A stretch of 15,893 nucleotides of DNA, from the NCBI GenBank assembly GCA_934371475.1, contig CAKRNX010000044.1:1-15893 (forward strand), given 5' to 3'. The position numbers and the translations under genes were made by a program. The DNA is from an uncultured Lachnospiraceae bacterium. GTDB taxonomy: Bacteria > Bacillota > Clostridia > Lachnospirales > Lachnospiraceae. The notes below the pieces were generated by a model, which ran no database searches, was not told the origin of the DNA, and saw only the letters and a program-made list of their open reading frames with translations. Below, piece by piece: positions 1 through 6,606 of the stretch (position 1 is the stretch's first letter; each line of letters opens with the position of its first letter).

Positions 1-31
1 GCATCTGTGTTTTGGACACAATTTTCGATTT

Positions 32-1843
32 CTACATCCGAAGCTTTTTACGAAATTCCCGCAGCGTATCCTTTTTCTGGAAAATAAACAGCCCTGCCAG
101 CGTCAGAAAACTGATGCCGCCGCAGAGTACGGACGGCGCAGTAAATCCCACAGCGCCTGCGCATACCAGGATTGCCGGAATGCATCCCGCAATCCCCGCC
201 TGGATCAGATAAAACAAGTATTCTCCCGTCTCCAGCCGGTTCACTCCTGCAATGACAGGAACGGAACACAGCACCGCCAGCGCTCCGACAGGAAATACAA
301 AATCCAGGGACCAGCCGCGCCAGCCCGTGCAGTAATCCCACAGGACTCCCAGCACTGTCACCAGGAACAGCTGCCACATTTCATTCTTCAGGATATTTCG
401 CCGCTTCCGATATGCCACAGCCACAATCAGCCAGCAGCACAGACAGCCCGCCTGCACAAACAGCGCCCAGTCAAGTCTCCCTGCCGCCAGATAATTGACC
501 ATACCGCCAATCACCGCCGTCGCAATGCACAGGAAGGTAAATATCTGAAAGATTTTTCGTCCCGCTTTTTTCTGCTCTGCGCCGCATCCCGGAAAATCAC
601 TCTGCATTTTTATGCACGAAATGTTTTCTTCCCGCAGCCGTTTCTGAAAGTTCTGTTCCATTCCGCTGCCCGCCAGTTTGGATGTAAACCCGAACACCAT
701 CCGGTCTCCAAACGAGCAGGAACACAGCTGTAGGATCCCTGTGCTGGTAAAAAAGCCGAAATGCTCAATATAATTTTGATAAATATCCGGGAACCGTATC
801 ACACCGATATTGGAATAAACCGCTGTCACGCTCCGGCTGCCCAGATTGGCTCCCGCAATCAGAAATCCTCTTTTGATCTCCAGAGGCACCGCCCGAAGAA
901 GCGGATTTTTTTCCAGACGCACAAACCCATTCATCTGCGCTGCAATTTTTTCTTTTACCAGCTCGCTCTCAAACTGTTCCTTCACATGGTTTATCACATC
1001 GCTAAACTTCGTTTCATCCGTAAATGTATGCCCGGCCTCAATCCAGCCGAAAAAGTTTGTCATGGACTGGGACGGAAAATAATTCCGCAGATTCACAGGC
1101 ACCATCAGCGCGATGGGCCTTTTCTGCTTGTTTGCCGGCACTTCCTCATGGATCGCCCACAGCATGGCCGCCGTCACAAACACTGTGATCGACACCCCGT
1201 ATTCTCTCGCCCTAGCATGGATCTCTTTTACCGAGACCTCATATTCTGTGATATGCATATTTTCATGGGTCAGACGTTCTCCGCCAAGCCGCACTGCCGC
1301 CGGTTTCCGTTCCCACACATCTTTTTTCTCCGCAGAATAATATTTTGAAAAACTGTCTTCCTCCTGCCGTGCCTGAACAGGATCCTCCTCCTCCCCCACT
1401 CTGGGCAGATGAGCCTCGGGATAGCGCAGCATCAGATAATTCTGCACCAGTGTCTGCAGAAAATGCATGGCTCCCGTTCCGTCCGTCAGCGCGTGATATA
1501 CTTCAAAATTAATGCGGTTTTTATAATAACTGACCTCGAACAGCAGCGATTTTTTATCTGGAATATACAGCCTGCTGCATGGCGGCTTACTCTCTTCTTT
1601 TACCGTCGGCCGAAGCTCTCTGTGCTCCAGATAAAACCAGAACAGCCCCTTGCGCAGCACAGCCTGAAACAGAGGATACTGCTTCATCGTCTCATCCAGC
1701 GCCTGCTGCAGGATCTCCCCGTCTGCCGCTTCTTTCAGCTGACAGTAAAACCGGAATACTCTCGTATCATCCTTGCCGGTCACCAGTGGAAACGCTGTCG
1801 CTGCATTGTCCAGTTTTCTCCAGTTCGAATATTCTGTCTTCAT
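32..1843 (-). CDS. Condensation/alcohol-acetyltransferase-like protein with C-terminal membrane domain
   Basis: 603 residues. The N-terminal ~420 residues resemble the CoA-dependent acyltransferase/condensation superfamily (alcohol acetyltransferase, PapA5-like). The signature HxxxDG motif is present as HALTDG, H117 to G122, where the His is the general base in the family. Residues ~430-600 hold about five or six hydrophobic segments followed by a basic tail, so the enzyme is probably held at the membrane; this layout resembles proteins annotated with DUF6320, though I cannot confirm the domain. A transferred acyl group and an alcohol or lipid acceptor are expected from the family; the substrate is unknown. 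The start ATG follows AAGGAAG at about 10 nt, a modest ribosome site. It lies 151 nt downstream of the esterase-like gene on the same strand, with no obvious promoter between, so co-transcription is likely. No terminator is visible in the 31 bases after the stop. Confidence 0.75.
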   Translation of the reverse strand: MKTEYSNWRKLDNAATAFPLVTGKDDTRVFRFYCQLKEAADGEILQQALDETMKQYPLFQAVLRKGLFWFYLEHRELRPTVKEESKPPCSRLYIPDKKSLLFEVSYYKNRINFEVYHALTDGTGAMHFLQTLVQNYLMLRYPEAHLPRVGEEEDPVQARQEEDSFSKYYSAEKKDVWERKPAAVRLGGERLTHENMHITEYEVSVKEIHARAREYGVSITVFVTAAMLWAIHEEVPANKQKRPIALMVPVNLRNYFPSQSMTNFFGWIEAGHTFTDETKFSDVINHVKEQFESELVKEKIAAQMNGFVRLEKNPLLRAVPLEIKRGFLIAGANLGSRSVTAVYSNIGVIRFPDIYQNYIEHFGFFTSTGILQLCSCSFGDRMVFGFTSKLAGSGMEQNFQKRLREENISCIKMQSDFPGCGAEQKKAGRKIFQIFTFLCIATAVIGGMVNYLAAGRLDWALFVQAGCLCCWLIVAVAYRKRRNILKNEMWQLFLVTVLGVLWDYCTGWRGWSLDFVFPVGALAVLCSVPVIAGVNRLETGEYLFYLIQAGIAGCIPAILVCAGAVGFTAPSVLCGGISFLTLAGLFIFQKKDTLREFRKKLRM

Positions 1844-1893
1844 TCATTCAACACTTCCTTCTTATTCGTCTGTCTGCTGTATACAAATCAATG

Positions 1894-1914
1894 CTCTGCA
1901 ATTCTGCCGGAGGC
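1894..1914 (-). repeat. Intergenic repeat module A, copy 1
   Basis: A 21-bp stretch beginning CTCTGCAATT and ending GCCGGAGGC on the plus strand is repeated exactly at 11098-11118. Here it lies between the esterase-like and acyltransferase-like genes, directly after module C copy 1 when read on the minus strand. Two exact 21-mers in 16 kb outside genes are not expected by chance. Confidence 0.8.
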
Positions 1915-1920
1915 TATACC

Positions 1921-2000
1921 AGGCGGCTATTCGCAATGCAAGCAGGGATTTGCCTGCTCCGCGCACCTGAAGCCGTGAAATGCTTGTTCTGCGTTCAAAT
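1921..2000 (-). repeat. Structured intergenic repeat module C, copy 1
   Basis: The part at 1956-2000 matches 9958-10002 at 37 of 45 positions, including a 13-base identical block ending in GCGTTCAAA. The part at about 1930-1950 (TTCGCAATGCAAGCAGGG) matches copy 2 near 6395-6411. On the minus strand it can fold with the stem CGGCT/AGCCG (plus-strand arms 1924-1928 and 1971-1975) around an inner GCAGG/CCTGC hairpin. The repeat overlaps the last codon and stop of the esterase-like gene. Confidence 0.7.
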
Positions 2001-2927
2001 ACGCTCTAAAAATTGGTTCATATACGCAAAGCTTTCCTGCACGTGATAAAACCGGATCCCCAGCGCAAAAAATCCGTGCATGGCTCCCTCAATCCGGTGC
2101 AGTTCCACCGCATTGCCCGCCGCTTTCAGACGTCTGCCATATTCTTCCCCCTCATCCCGCAGCGGATCCAGCTGCGCTGTCAGGATCAGCGTCTCTGGCA
2201 GCCGGGAATAATCCGTCTCCATCAGAGGCGCAAAATAGGGATCCTGCCTGTCTGCCGGACTGCTCTCATACAATTTCAGATAATCCTCCATTTTAACTGC
2301 TGTCAGCAGATAATCCGTGCCGTTCTCCTTCACCGACAGATATGGCGAATCCTCCGTGTAACAGTTATTCAGCGCCGGATAAATCAGGATCTGGCGCTTC
2401 GGTGCAAAATCGCCGGTATCTCTGGCTTTCAGACACACAGCCGCTGCCAGATTCCCCCCGGCGCTGTCCCCCATAATCGTAATCTGATCCGGATCTACAT
2501 TCAGAATGTCTCCGGTATACAGCGCCCGTGCTGCCGCATAGCAGTCCTCAAATGCCACCGGATAGCGATGCTCCGGTGCCAGACGGTATTCTACTGACAC
2601 TACGATCTGTCCGGTAGACTGAGCCATTCTGGCACATACCCTGTTGTAAGTCTCCACGCTCTCTGTCACCCATCCTCCTCCGTGGAAAAAAAGCAGCACG
2701 GGCAGAGAAAGTTTCTCCGCCTGCTCCTGCTTCATCGCTTCCTCAGTGGGATAATAAAGTCTCACCGGTACCTGATAGTCCCCGCTTGGAATCGTGGTAT
2801 CCAGTTTTTTCAGAAAAATCCGCATCACGTCCAGTTTTTTCAAATCCACCAGGCGGCGGGATGATTCCACTTCTATATTTCCATAAGATAATGCATGAAG
2901 AATTGTTCGCATGGTCTTTGAGATCAT
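1995..2927 (-). CDS. Alpha/beta hydrolase, HSL-like esterase/lipase family
   Basis: 310 residues from the ATG at 2927. That start is chosen because AAAGGAG sits 6 nt before it; an in-frame start at 2975 lacks such a site and would run into the leader. The oxyanion-hole motif HGGGW is at 82-86. The nucleophile elbow is GDSAGG with Ser155, the acid is Asp254 in QLDPLRD, and the catalytic His is His284 in AMHGF. This is the hormone-sensitive-lipase-like (acetyl esterase) arrangement. No signal peptide is seen, so it is probably cytoplasmic and acts on small acyl or acetyl esters. Its partner downstream is an acyltransferase-like protein, so the pair may make and remove the same type of ester (inference). 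The stop codon TGA lies inside the end of repeat module C copy 1. Confidence 0.88.
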   Translation of the reverse strand: MISKTMRTILHALSYGNIEVESSRRLVDLKKLDVMRIFLKKLDTTIPSGDYQVPVRLYYPTEEAMKQEQAEKLSLPVLLFFHGGGWVTESVETYNRVCARMAQSTGQIVVSVEYRLAPEHRYPVAFEDCYAAARALYTGDILNVDPDQITIMGDSAGGNLAAAVCLKARDTGDFAPKRQILIYPALNNCYTEDSPYLSVKENGTDYLLTAVKMEDYLKLYESSPADRQDPYFAPLMETDYSRLPETLILTAQLDPLRDEGEEYGRRLKAAGNAVELHRIEGAMHGFFALGIRFYHVQESFAYMNQFLERI

Positions 2928-2992
2928 GTTTTTCTCCTTTTTCTGTATTCCCCTGAAAATTTCTCCAGGATTCAAGAGTGCTCCGGCATTCT

Positions 2993-3047
2993 TGCCGCAA
3001 GGTGCGCGTCATGCATCTGCATGACCTATTTCTTCTGCGCACCTCTG
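2993..3047 (-). repeat. Palindromic repeat module B, copy 1 (in 5' leader)
   Basis: About 55 bp closely matching 11050-11102 with two single-base gaps and a few substitutions. The core GTCATGCATCTGCATGAC (3008-3025) has 8-bp perfect arms around two bases. It is bracketed by AGGTGCGC (3000-3007) and GCGCACCT (3037-3044), a second perfect 8-bp pairing, with an 11-nt one-sided bulge between. It lies between the mapped promoter and the ribosome site of the esterase-like gene, so it would be transcribed as part of that leader. Confidence 0.8.
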
Positions 3048-3117
3048 ATGTTTCGTTTACCTTTTCATTACCATATATTCCTTATCACATAATTTCTCTC
3101 TGTTTTGAATCCCCTCA

Positions 3118-3146
3118 ACTATAGCACACCCACACTCAAATGTGAA
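3118..3146 (-). promoter_or_regulatory. Sigma-A-type promoter for the esterase-like gene
   Basis: On the minus strand: -35 TTCACA (3141-3146), 17-bp spacer, -10 TATAGT (3118-3123) preceded by TGC, an extended -10. It gives a leader of about 180 nt that contains module B copy 1. Confidence 0.7.
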
Positions 3147-3354
3147 GGCAGGCATTCTACTGCCGGATCAGCCGGAGGGTTTCGTATGTCCCGGGATTTT
3201 GCCATATTCCCGGCAAAACACCTCACGGAATATTACCTGTGAACAGTTACCAGGCTTCTGCTCCGTCTCTGCACTGAAAACGCAGTGAATATCCATAGAA
3301 TATTTATGCATCAGATGTACGGCGGCTCCCTTCTTGAATTATCTGCACTTTTTG
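3147..3354. other. Non-coding spacer between divergent promoters
   Basis: Part of the 635-base gap between the esterase-like gene and azlC. No credible gene is seen. It holds two competing inverted repeats: CCGGGA/TCCCGG (3191-3196 with 3208-3213) and TTTTGCC/GGCAAAA (3197-3203 with 3212-3218), which cannot form together. There is also a small CACTG/CAGTG hairpin near 3270-3285. Neither flanking promoter would transcribe it. Confidence 0.5.
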
Positions 3355-3383
3355 TTGCTTTTCCGACGGCAGAATCCTATAAT
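3355..3383 (+). promoter_or_regulatory. Sigma-A-type promoter for azlCD
   Basis: -35 TTGCTT (3355-3360), 17-bp spacer, perfect -10 TATAAT (3378-3383). It predicts a leader of about 170 nt before azlC. Confidence 0.7.
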
Positions 3384-3476
3384 ATTTTTTGCGGCCAGAC
3401 TGCCACAGAGACAGTCAGATACCGCGTTTCATCTGCCGGTCTTTTACTCGTTGCTGACAGATGTTTCTTTGTTTTC

Positions 3477-3550
3477 ATCCTGTCCGGAGATCGCATTCCT
3501 GTCAGGATAAGCGCGCTGCATTTTGCGTGCGCCTAATTTAAATTTTATTT
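3477..3550 (+). promoter_or_regulatory. Attenuator-like structured leader of azlC
   Basis: A pairing ATCCTG/CAGGAT (3477-3482 with 3503-3508) is followed by a GC-rich hairpin, GCGCGC (3511-3516) with GTGCGC (3527-3532), extended by GC/GC after a bulged T to a 5-nt loop. A T-rich but A-interrupted tract follows (3534-3550), just before the GGGGGAG ribosome site. It could be a weak terminator or a translation-affecting stem. No T-box bulge motif, no leader peptide with a ribosome site and no recognised riboswitch were found. Confidence 0.35.
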
Positions 3551-3562
3551 GGGGGAGATTCT

Positions 3563-4294
3563 ATGAACAGTTTAGACCGACAAACAAACACCGGAAACTT
3601 CCGGGAAGGCATACGCGACGGGATACCCATTGCTCTGGGCTACCTGGCCGTGGCCTTTACTCTGGGCATTACCGCAAAAAACAACAATATCGGCGCGCTT
3701 CCGGCTACGATCATGAGCCTGACCAACTTCACATCGGCGGGCGAGGCGGCCGCCATCACCAGCATCAGCGCCGGAGCTTCTTATTTTGAGCTGGCTGTCT
3801 CGCAGGCAATCATCAATCTGCGTTACCTGCTGATGTCATGCTCCCTGTCCCAGAAACTTTCTTCTGAGACATCCATTTTTCACCGGTTTTTCACCGGTTT
3901 CTTTATCACAGATGAAATATTCGGCATCTCTTCCGGGAGGCCCGGCAAACTCAATCCGTTCTACACTTACGGTGCGGCTGCCATTGCAATCCCCGGATGG
4001 GCACTGGGCACCTGCCTTGGCATAGTACTTGGCACTGCGCTTCCGCCGCGCATCACGCGGGCCCTCAGCGTCGCACTCTATGGCATGTTCCTGGCGGTCA
4101 TTATCCCGCCGTGCAGAAAAAACCACGTAATTGCGGGACTTGTGGCAATCTCCATGATCGCCAGCAGTATCTTCTCAATTATTCCTGCACTGAGCGGCAT
4201 CTCCTTCGGCATGAAGGTCATTATCCTGACCGTTGTGATTTCCGGGATCGCCGCCAAACTGTTCCCGGTTAAGGAGGATACAGATGAAGCATAA
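3563..4294 (+). CDS. azlC: AzlC family branched-chain amino acid exporter, large subunit
   Basis: 243 residues, the normal size for AzlC. It forms with AzlD an inner-membrane exporter of branched-chain amino acids and analogues (azaleucine resistance in B. subtilis). Visible features are the N-terminal FREGIRDGIPIALGYLAVAF segment, several hydrophobic helices, and the conserved INLRYLLMSCSLS stretch near residues 87-99, which corresponds to the family's NLR motif. The ATG at 3563 has GGGGGAG about 6 nt upstream. azlD overlaps its end by 11 bp, so the two are translationally coupled. No AzlB/Lrp-type regulator gene is next to it, but the 170-nt leader could carry regulation. Confidence 0.92.
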   Translation: MNSLDRQTNTGNFREGIRDGIPIALGYLAVAFTLGITAKNNNIGALPATIMSLTNFTSAGEAAAITSISAGASYFELAVSQAIINLRYLLMSCSLSQKLSSETSIFHRFFTGFFITDEIFGISSGRPGKLNPFYTYGAAAIAIPGWALGTCLGIVLGTALPPRITRALSVALYGMFLAVIIPPCRKNHVIAGLVAISMIASSIFSIIPALSGISFGMKVIILTVVISGIAAKLFPVKEDTDEA

Positions 4295-4595
4295 TATTTA
4301 TATCTACATTGCAATCATGGTCATTGTCACAACACTCATCCGGACAATCCCGCTGACACTGATCCGCAGAGAGATCAAAAACGTGACATTCCGTTCGTTT
4401 CTTTACTATATTCCCTATGTCACACTGGCAGTAATGACATTCCCGGCAATCCTGGACGTAACAGGCAGCCCATGGTCAGCATGGGCCGCCCTGATCATCG
4501 CAGTGATCGCTGCATGGATTGGAAAGAGCCTGTTCTTTGTCTCTTCCGCCGCCTGCGTCACCGTCTTTATTCTTGAATTGTTTCTGTGCCGGTAA
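4284..4595 (+). CDS. azlD: AzlD family branched-chain amino acid exporter, small subunit
   Basis: 103 residues with four hydrophobic segments, typical of AzlD. The family's conserved early segment (TTLIRTIPLTLIRR, about residues 13-26) and a mid-protein FLYYIPYVTLAVMTFPAIL stretch are present. It works with AzlC as the two-part permease. The ATG at 4284 lies inside the end of azlC and has AAGGAGG about 6 nt upstream. The gene ends 15 bp before a strong terminator hairpin, so the transcript is just azlC-azlD. Confidence 0.92.
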   Translation: MKHNIYIYIAIMVIVTTLIRTIPLTLIRREIKNVTFRSFLYYIPYVTLAVMTFPAILDVTGSPWSAWAALIIAVIAAWIGKSLFFVSSAACVTVFILELFLCR

Positions 4596-4610
4596 AAACA
4601 GAAAAGTACA

Positions 4611-4651
4611 ACAGCCACCCAACTTTCACACGGTCGGGTGGCTGTGTTTCT
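4611..4651 (+). terminator. Rho-independent terminator after azlD
   Basis: Perfect 10-bp stem ACAGCCACCC (4611-4620) with GGGTGGCTGT (4636-4645), 15-nt loop, followed by GTTTCTT. In the reverse direction it could also help end the deacetylase-like transcript, although the tail there is weaker. Confidence 0.85.
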
Positions 4652-4743
4652 TGTAAGGATCTGCCTGCGTATCAGACGGGTATAGGAGATTCCAAGGTAT
4701 CTGAATATCCATAATTTCGTTTCTGCTGTCTTTATTTACCGCA

Positions 4744-6342
4744 TCAGATCGGCGGTACGTATGCCGGGCGCTTCGGATCCCACGCCTCACTCACATCAAA
4801 CAGGTCACTCAGCATATCCGGATTGTAGTACATGCGATATCCGTCGATGTTTCTTCTGGCCTGACGCACATACCGGTTCCTGATCTGAAGCCAGTACACT
4901 GCCGAATCGACGCCGCAGAAATAATCGAATCCTTTGGATTTGAGATATTCGAACCGCTCTCCGGAATAATCTTCTACGCCGCCTATATCTCCGCCAAACG
5001 CATAGATCAGCACATCCGTCTCCCCGATCAGAGGTTCCACGCGCTCTGACCATTTGTCTGTATCCGCTTTGAACTGCTCCCATGTCGTGGCATTTTCTCC
5101 GAGTCCCACATGCCCCCAGGTATGGCTTGTAAACAGCCATCCGTCCTCTTTCATGGCCTCCGCCACTTTCTTCGCCTGCTCGCACTCATTCTCATAATCC
5201 TGCTCACTGAAATTGGGATGCTGCGCAAAGAACTCCTCCTGGTACACATCCAGATCCTGTCTTGTCTTGTAGGAGAGATCTGTCCGATATCCCAGGATCC
5301 CGTCATAACCGGTCAGCGCCACATATCCCTTGGCTCCGCGATATGAGAAATCCGGATGTTTCTCCACAAAGCGATCAATCAGCGGCACCATGTCATAGTC
5401 TCCCACAGAAACACTTCCATCATCCTCGATATATTCATTCCGGATATCTCCATTCTCATCCACAATCAACCGGGAAGCAAATCCATCCCCGTCCATGTAA
5501 TGATAATAAGAGACGTCGTCCTGTGACAATACAAACGGTTTTTTGCCCTCCGGAAGCAGGATTGTACCGGAAGTAAAGGTGGTATTTCCTTCCGTATCGG
5601 TCACTGCCGGAGCCACATCATTCAGTGTCACCATCACGTATCCTCTGTCGTACATCTGCTGGATAATACTGTTAAACTCCGTGATTGTCACCATGTACTG
5701 ATTGTATCCCGCCTCATACTGATCCCCGTCAAAGGCTTTGTCCGGATCCTTGATCAGTGTGTGGAAAAATACATGTGTCACCTGATCTGCCGGATATTCC
5801 ACACATCTGGACTTCGCCGTCTCATACCGTCCCACAGCATCCTGCATATCCGTATCTTCTTCATAGGAAGTGCAGTTCTCCAACAGCTCAATCGCGCTGT
5901 CATAATCGTACATCTGCGCCATCCGGTTCGCCTGCGCAATCAGATCTGCCGCCGTCTTTCCCGGTCCGTGGATCCCTGGCAGCACGCCGGTCAGCTGCGT
6001 TTTCAGCGTAATGGACTCCTGACTCTCAACTACTGTCGGGCGCTTCTTTCTCTTCGCTGCGGAGATGCCGGTTGCCTGTGCCGTACTGCCATCCCCCGTC
6101 TCATCCTCGTATAATTCCTCAGTTTCCGGCTGCTCCGTCATGAATTTCAGCCGTGGCTTTTCTACCCCCTGCTCCAGTTTGGCCAGCTCGCCCTTCTGGT
6201 ATGTGTGGGTAAAATAATATTCCTGCCACGCGATGGCTGCTATCAGCACAATACACAGAATCCCCAGTATTACAAGTAAAATCCGCGTTCCGATATCTTC
6301 CGGCAGGAATTTTTTCTTTCTCCGTTTTTCATTATTTTTCAT
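4744..6342 (-). CDS. Membrane-anchored divergent polysaccharide deacetylase (NodB-like)
   Basis: 532 residues from the ATG at 6342. A GTG three codons earlier sits only 1 nt from the AGGAGG, while the ATG is well placed. A basic N-terminus and one transmembrane helix (about 20-38) indicate a signal anchor with the rest outside. A charged linker (60-110) and a TPR-like helical stretch (about 132-156) follow. The C-terminal half resembles carbohydrate esterase 4: the Asp-Asp metal/catalytic motif appears as SQDDVSYY (D275, D276) and the second motif as SHTWGH (H407, H411). The spacing between these motifs, about 130 residues, is much longer than usual, so an insertion is present. It likely removes acetyl groups from peptidoglycan or another wall glycan; the substrate is not certain. 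It is transcribed alone, divergently from the radical SAM gene. Confidence 0.75.
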   Translation of the reverse strand: MKNNEKRRKKKFLPEDIGTRILLVILGILCIVLIAAIAWQEYYFTHTYQKGELAKLEQGVEKPRLKFMTEQPETEELYEDETGDGSTAQATGISAAKRKKRPTVVESQESITLKTQLTGVLPGIHGPGKTAADLIAQANRMAQMYDYDSAIELLENCTSYEEDTDMQDAVGRYETAKSRCVEYPADQVTHVFFHTLIKDPDKAFDGDQYEAGYNQYMVTITEFNSIIQQMYDRGYVMVTLNDVAPAVTDTEGNTTFTSGTILLPEGKKPFVLSQDDVSYYHYMDGDGFASRLIVDENGDIRNEYIEDDGSVSVGDYDMVPLIDRFVEKHPDFSYRGAKGYVALTGYDGILGYRTDLSYKTRQDLDVYQEEFFAQHPNFSEQDYENECEQAKKVAEAMKEDGWLFTSHTWGHVGLGENATTWEQFKADTDKWSERVEPLIGETDVLIYAFGGDIGGVEDYSGERFEYLKSKGFDYFCGVDSAVYWLQIRNRYVRQARRNIDGYRMYYNPDMLSDLFDVSEAWDPKRPAYVPPI

Positions 6343-6371
6343 GTTCTGCACTCCTCCTGATACAGGCAGGT

Positions 6372-6425
6372 TCCCACCTGCTGCTTATTGCTTTTCGCAA
6401 TTGAAGCAGGGGACTTACTTGCTTC
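6372..6425 (-). repeat. Structured repeat module C, copy 2 (deacetylase leader)
   Basis: Diverged relative of the copies at 1921-2000 and 9929-10002, sharing CCCACC, GCTTA and TTGAAGC-GGGGA blocks in the same order. The stem CTGCTT (6381-6386) pairs with AAGCAG (6404-6409), with an apical hairpin ATTGC (6387-6391)/GCAAT (6397-6401). It lies between the promoter and the ribosome site of the deacetylase-like gene. Another hairpin, GCAGGT/ACCTGC with a GGGA loop on the minus strand, sits just beside it (about 6366-6381). Confidence 0.65.
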
Positions 6426-6435
6426 GGTTAAAAAT

Positions 6436-6464
6436 ATTGTAACAGCATCAAACAGCCACGTCAA
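6436..6464 (-). promoter_or_regulatory. Sigma-A-type promoter for the deacetylase-like gene
   Basis: On the minus strand: -35 TTGACG (6459-6464), 17-bp spacer, -10 TACAAT (6436-6441) with an upstream TGT extended -10. The leader is about 90 nt and contains module C copy 2. Confidence 0.75.
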
Positions 6465-6473
6465 ACTGTAACC

Positions 6474-6502
6474 TTGAATTAGTTTGCTTCAAATGTTATG
6501 AT
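6474..6502 (+). promoter_or_regulatory. Sigma-A-type promoter for the radical SAM gene
   Basis: -35 TTGAAT (6474-6479), 17-bp spacer, -10 TATGAT (6497-6502) with upstream TGT. Its -35 is 9 bp from the -35 of the opposite promoter, so the two polymerases would compete for the same DNA. Confidence 0.7.
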
Positions 6503-6606
6503 AGAATAAAAGTGTGCTTCAAAAATTTGCTGACTACAGCTTTTTCAGAACAGCTTTTTATTATCATTGCACCAATTATGATATGACTGATAAAGGAGCC
6601 TTTGAT

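Noticed and set aside
3285..3536. 83-codon frame upstream of azlC
   Set aside because: It starts before the azlC promoter, has no ribosome site and no recognisable protein features. A shorter ATG near 3461 also lacks a ribosome site, so a leader peptide is not supported.
3384..3562. T-box or known riboswitch before azlC
   Set aside because: No T-box antiterminator bulge (TGGnACC type) and none of the core motifs of the riboswitch classes I know were found.
6514..6606. N-terminal extension of the radical SAM protein
   Set aside because: The GTG at 6514 has no ribosome site and is only 12 bp from the -10 box; the ATG at 6607 has AAAGGAG and matches the family start.
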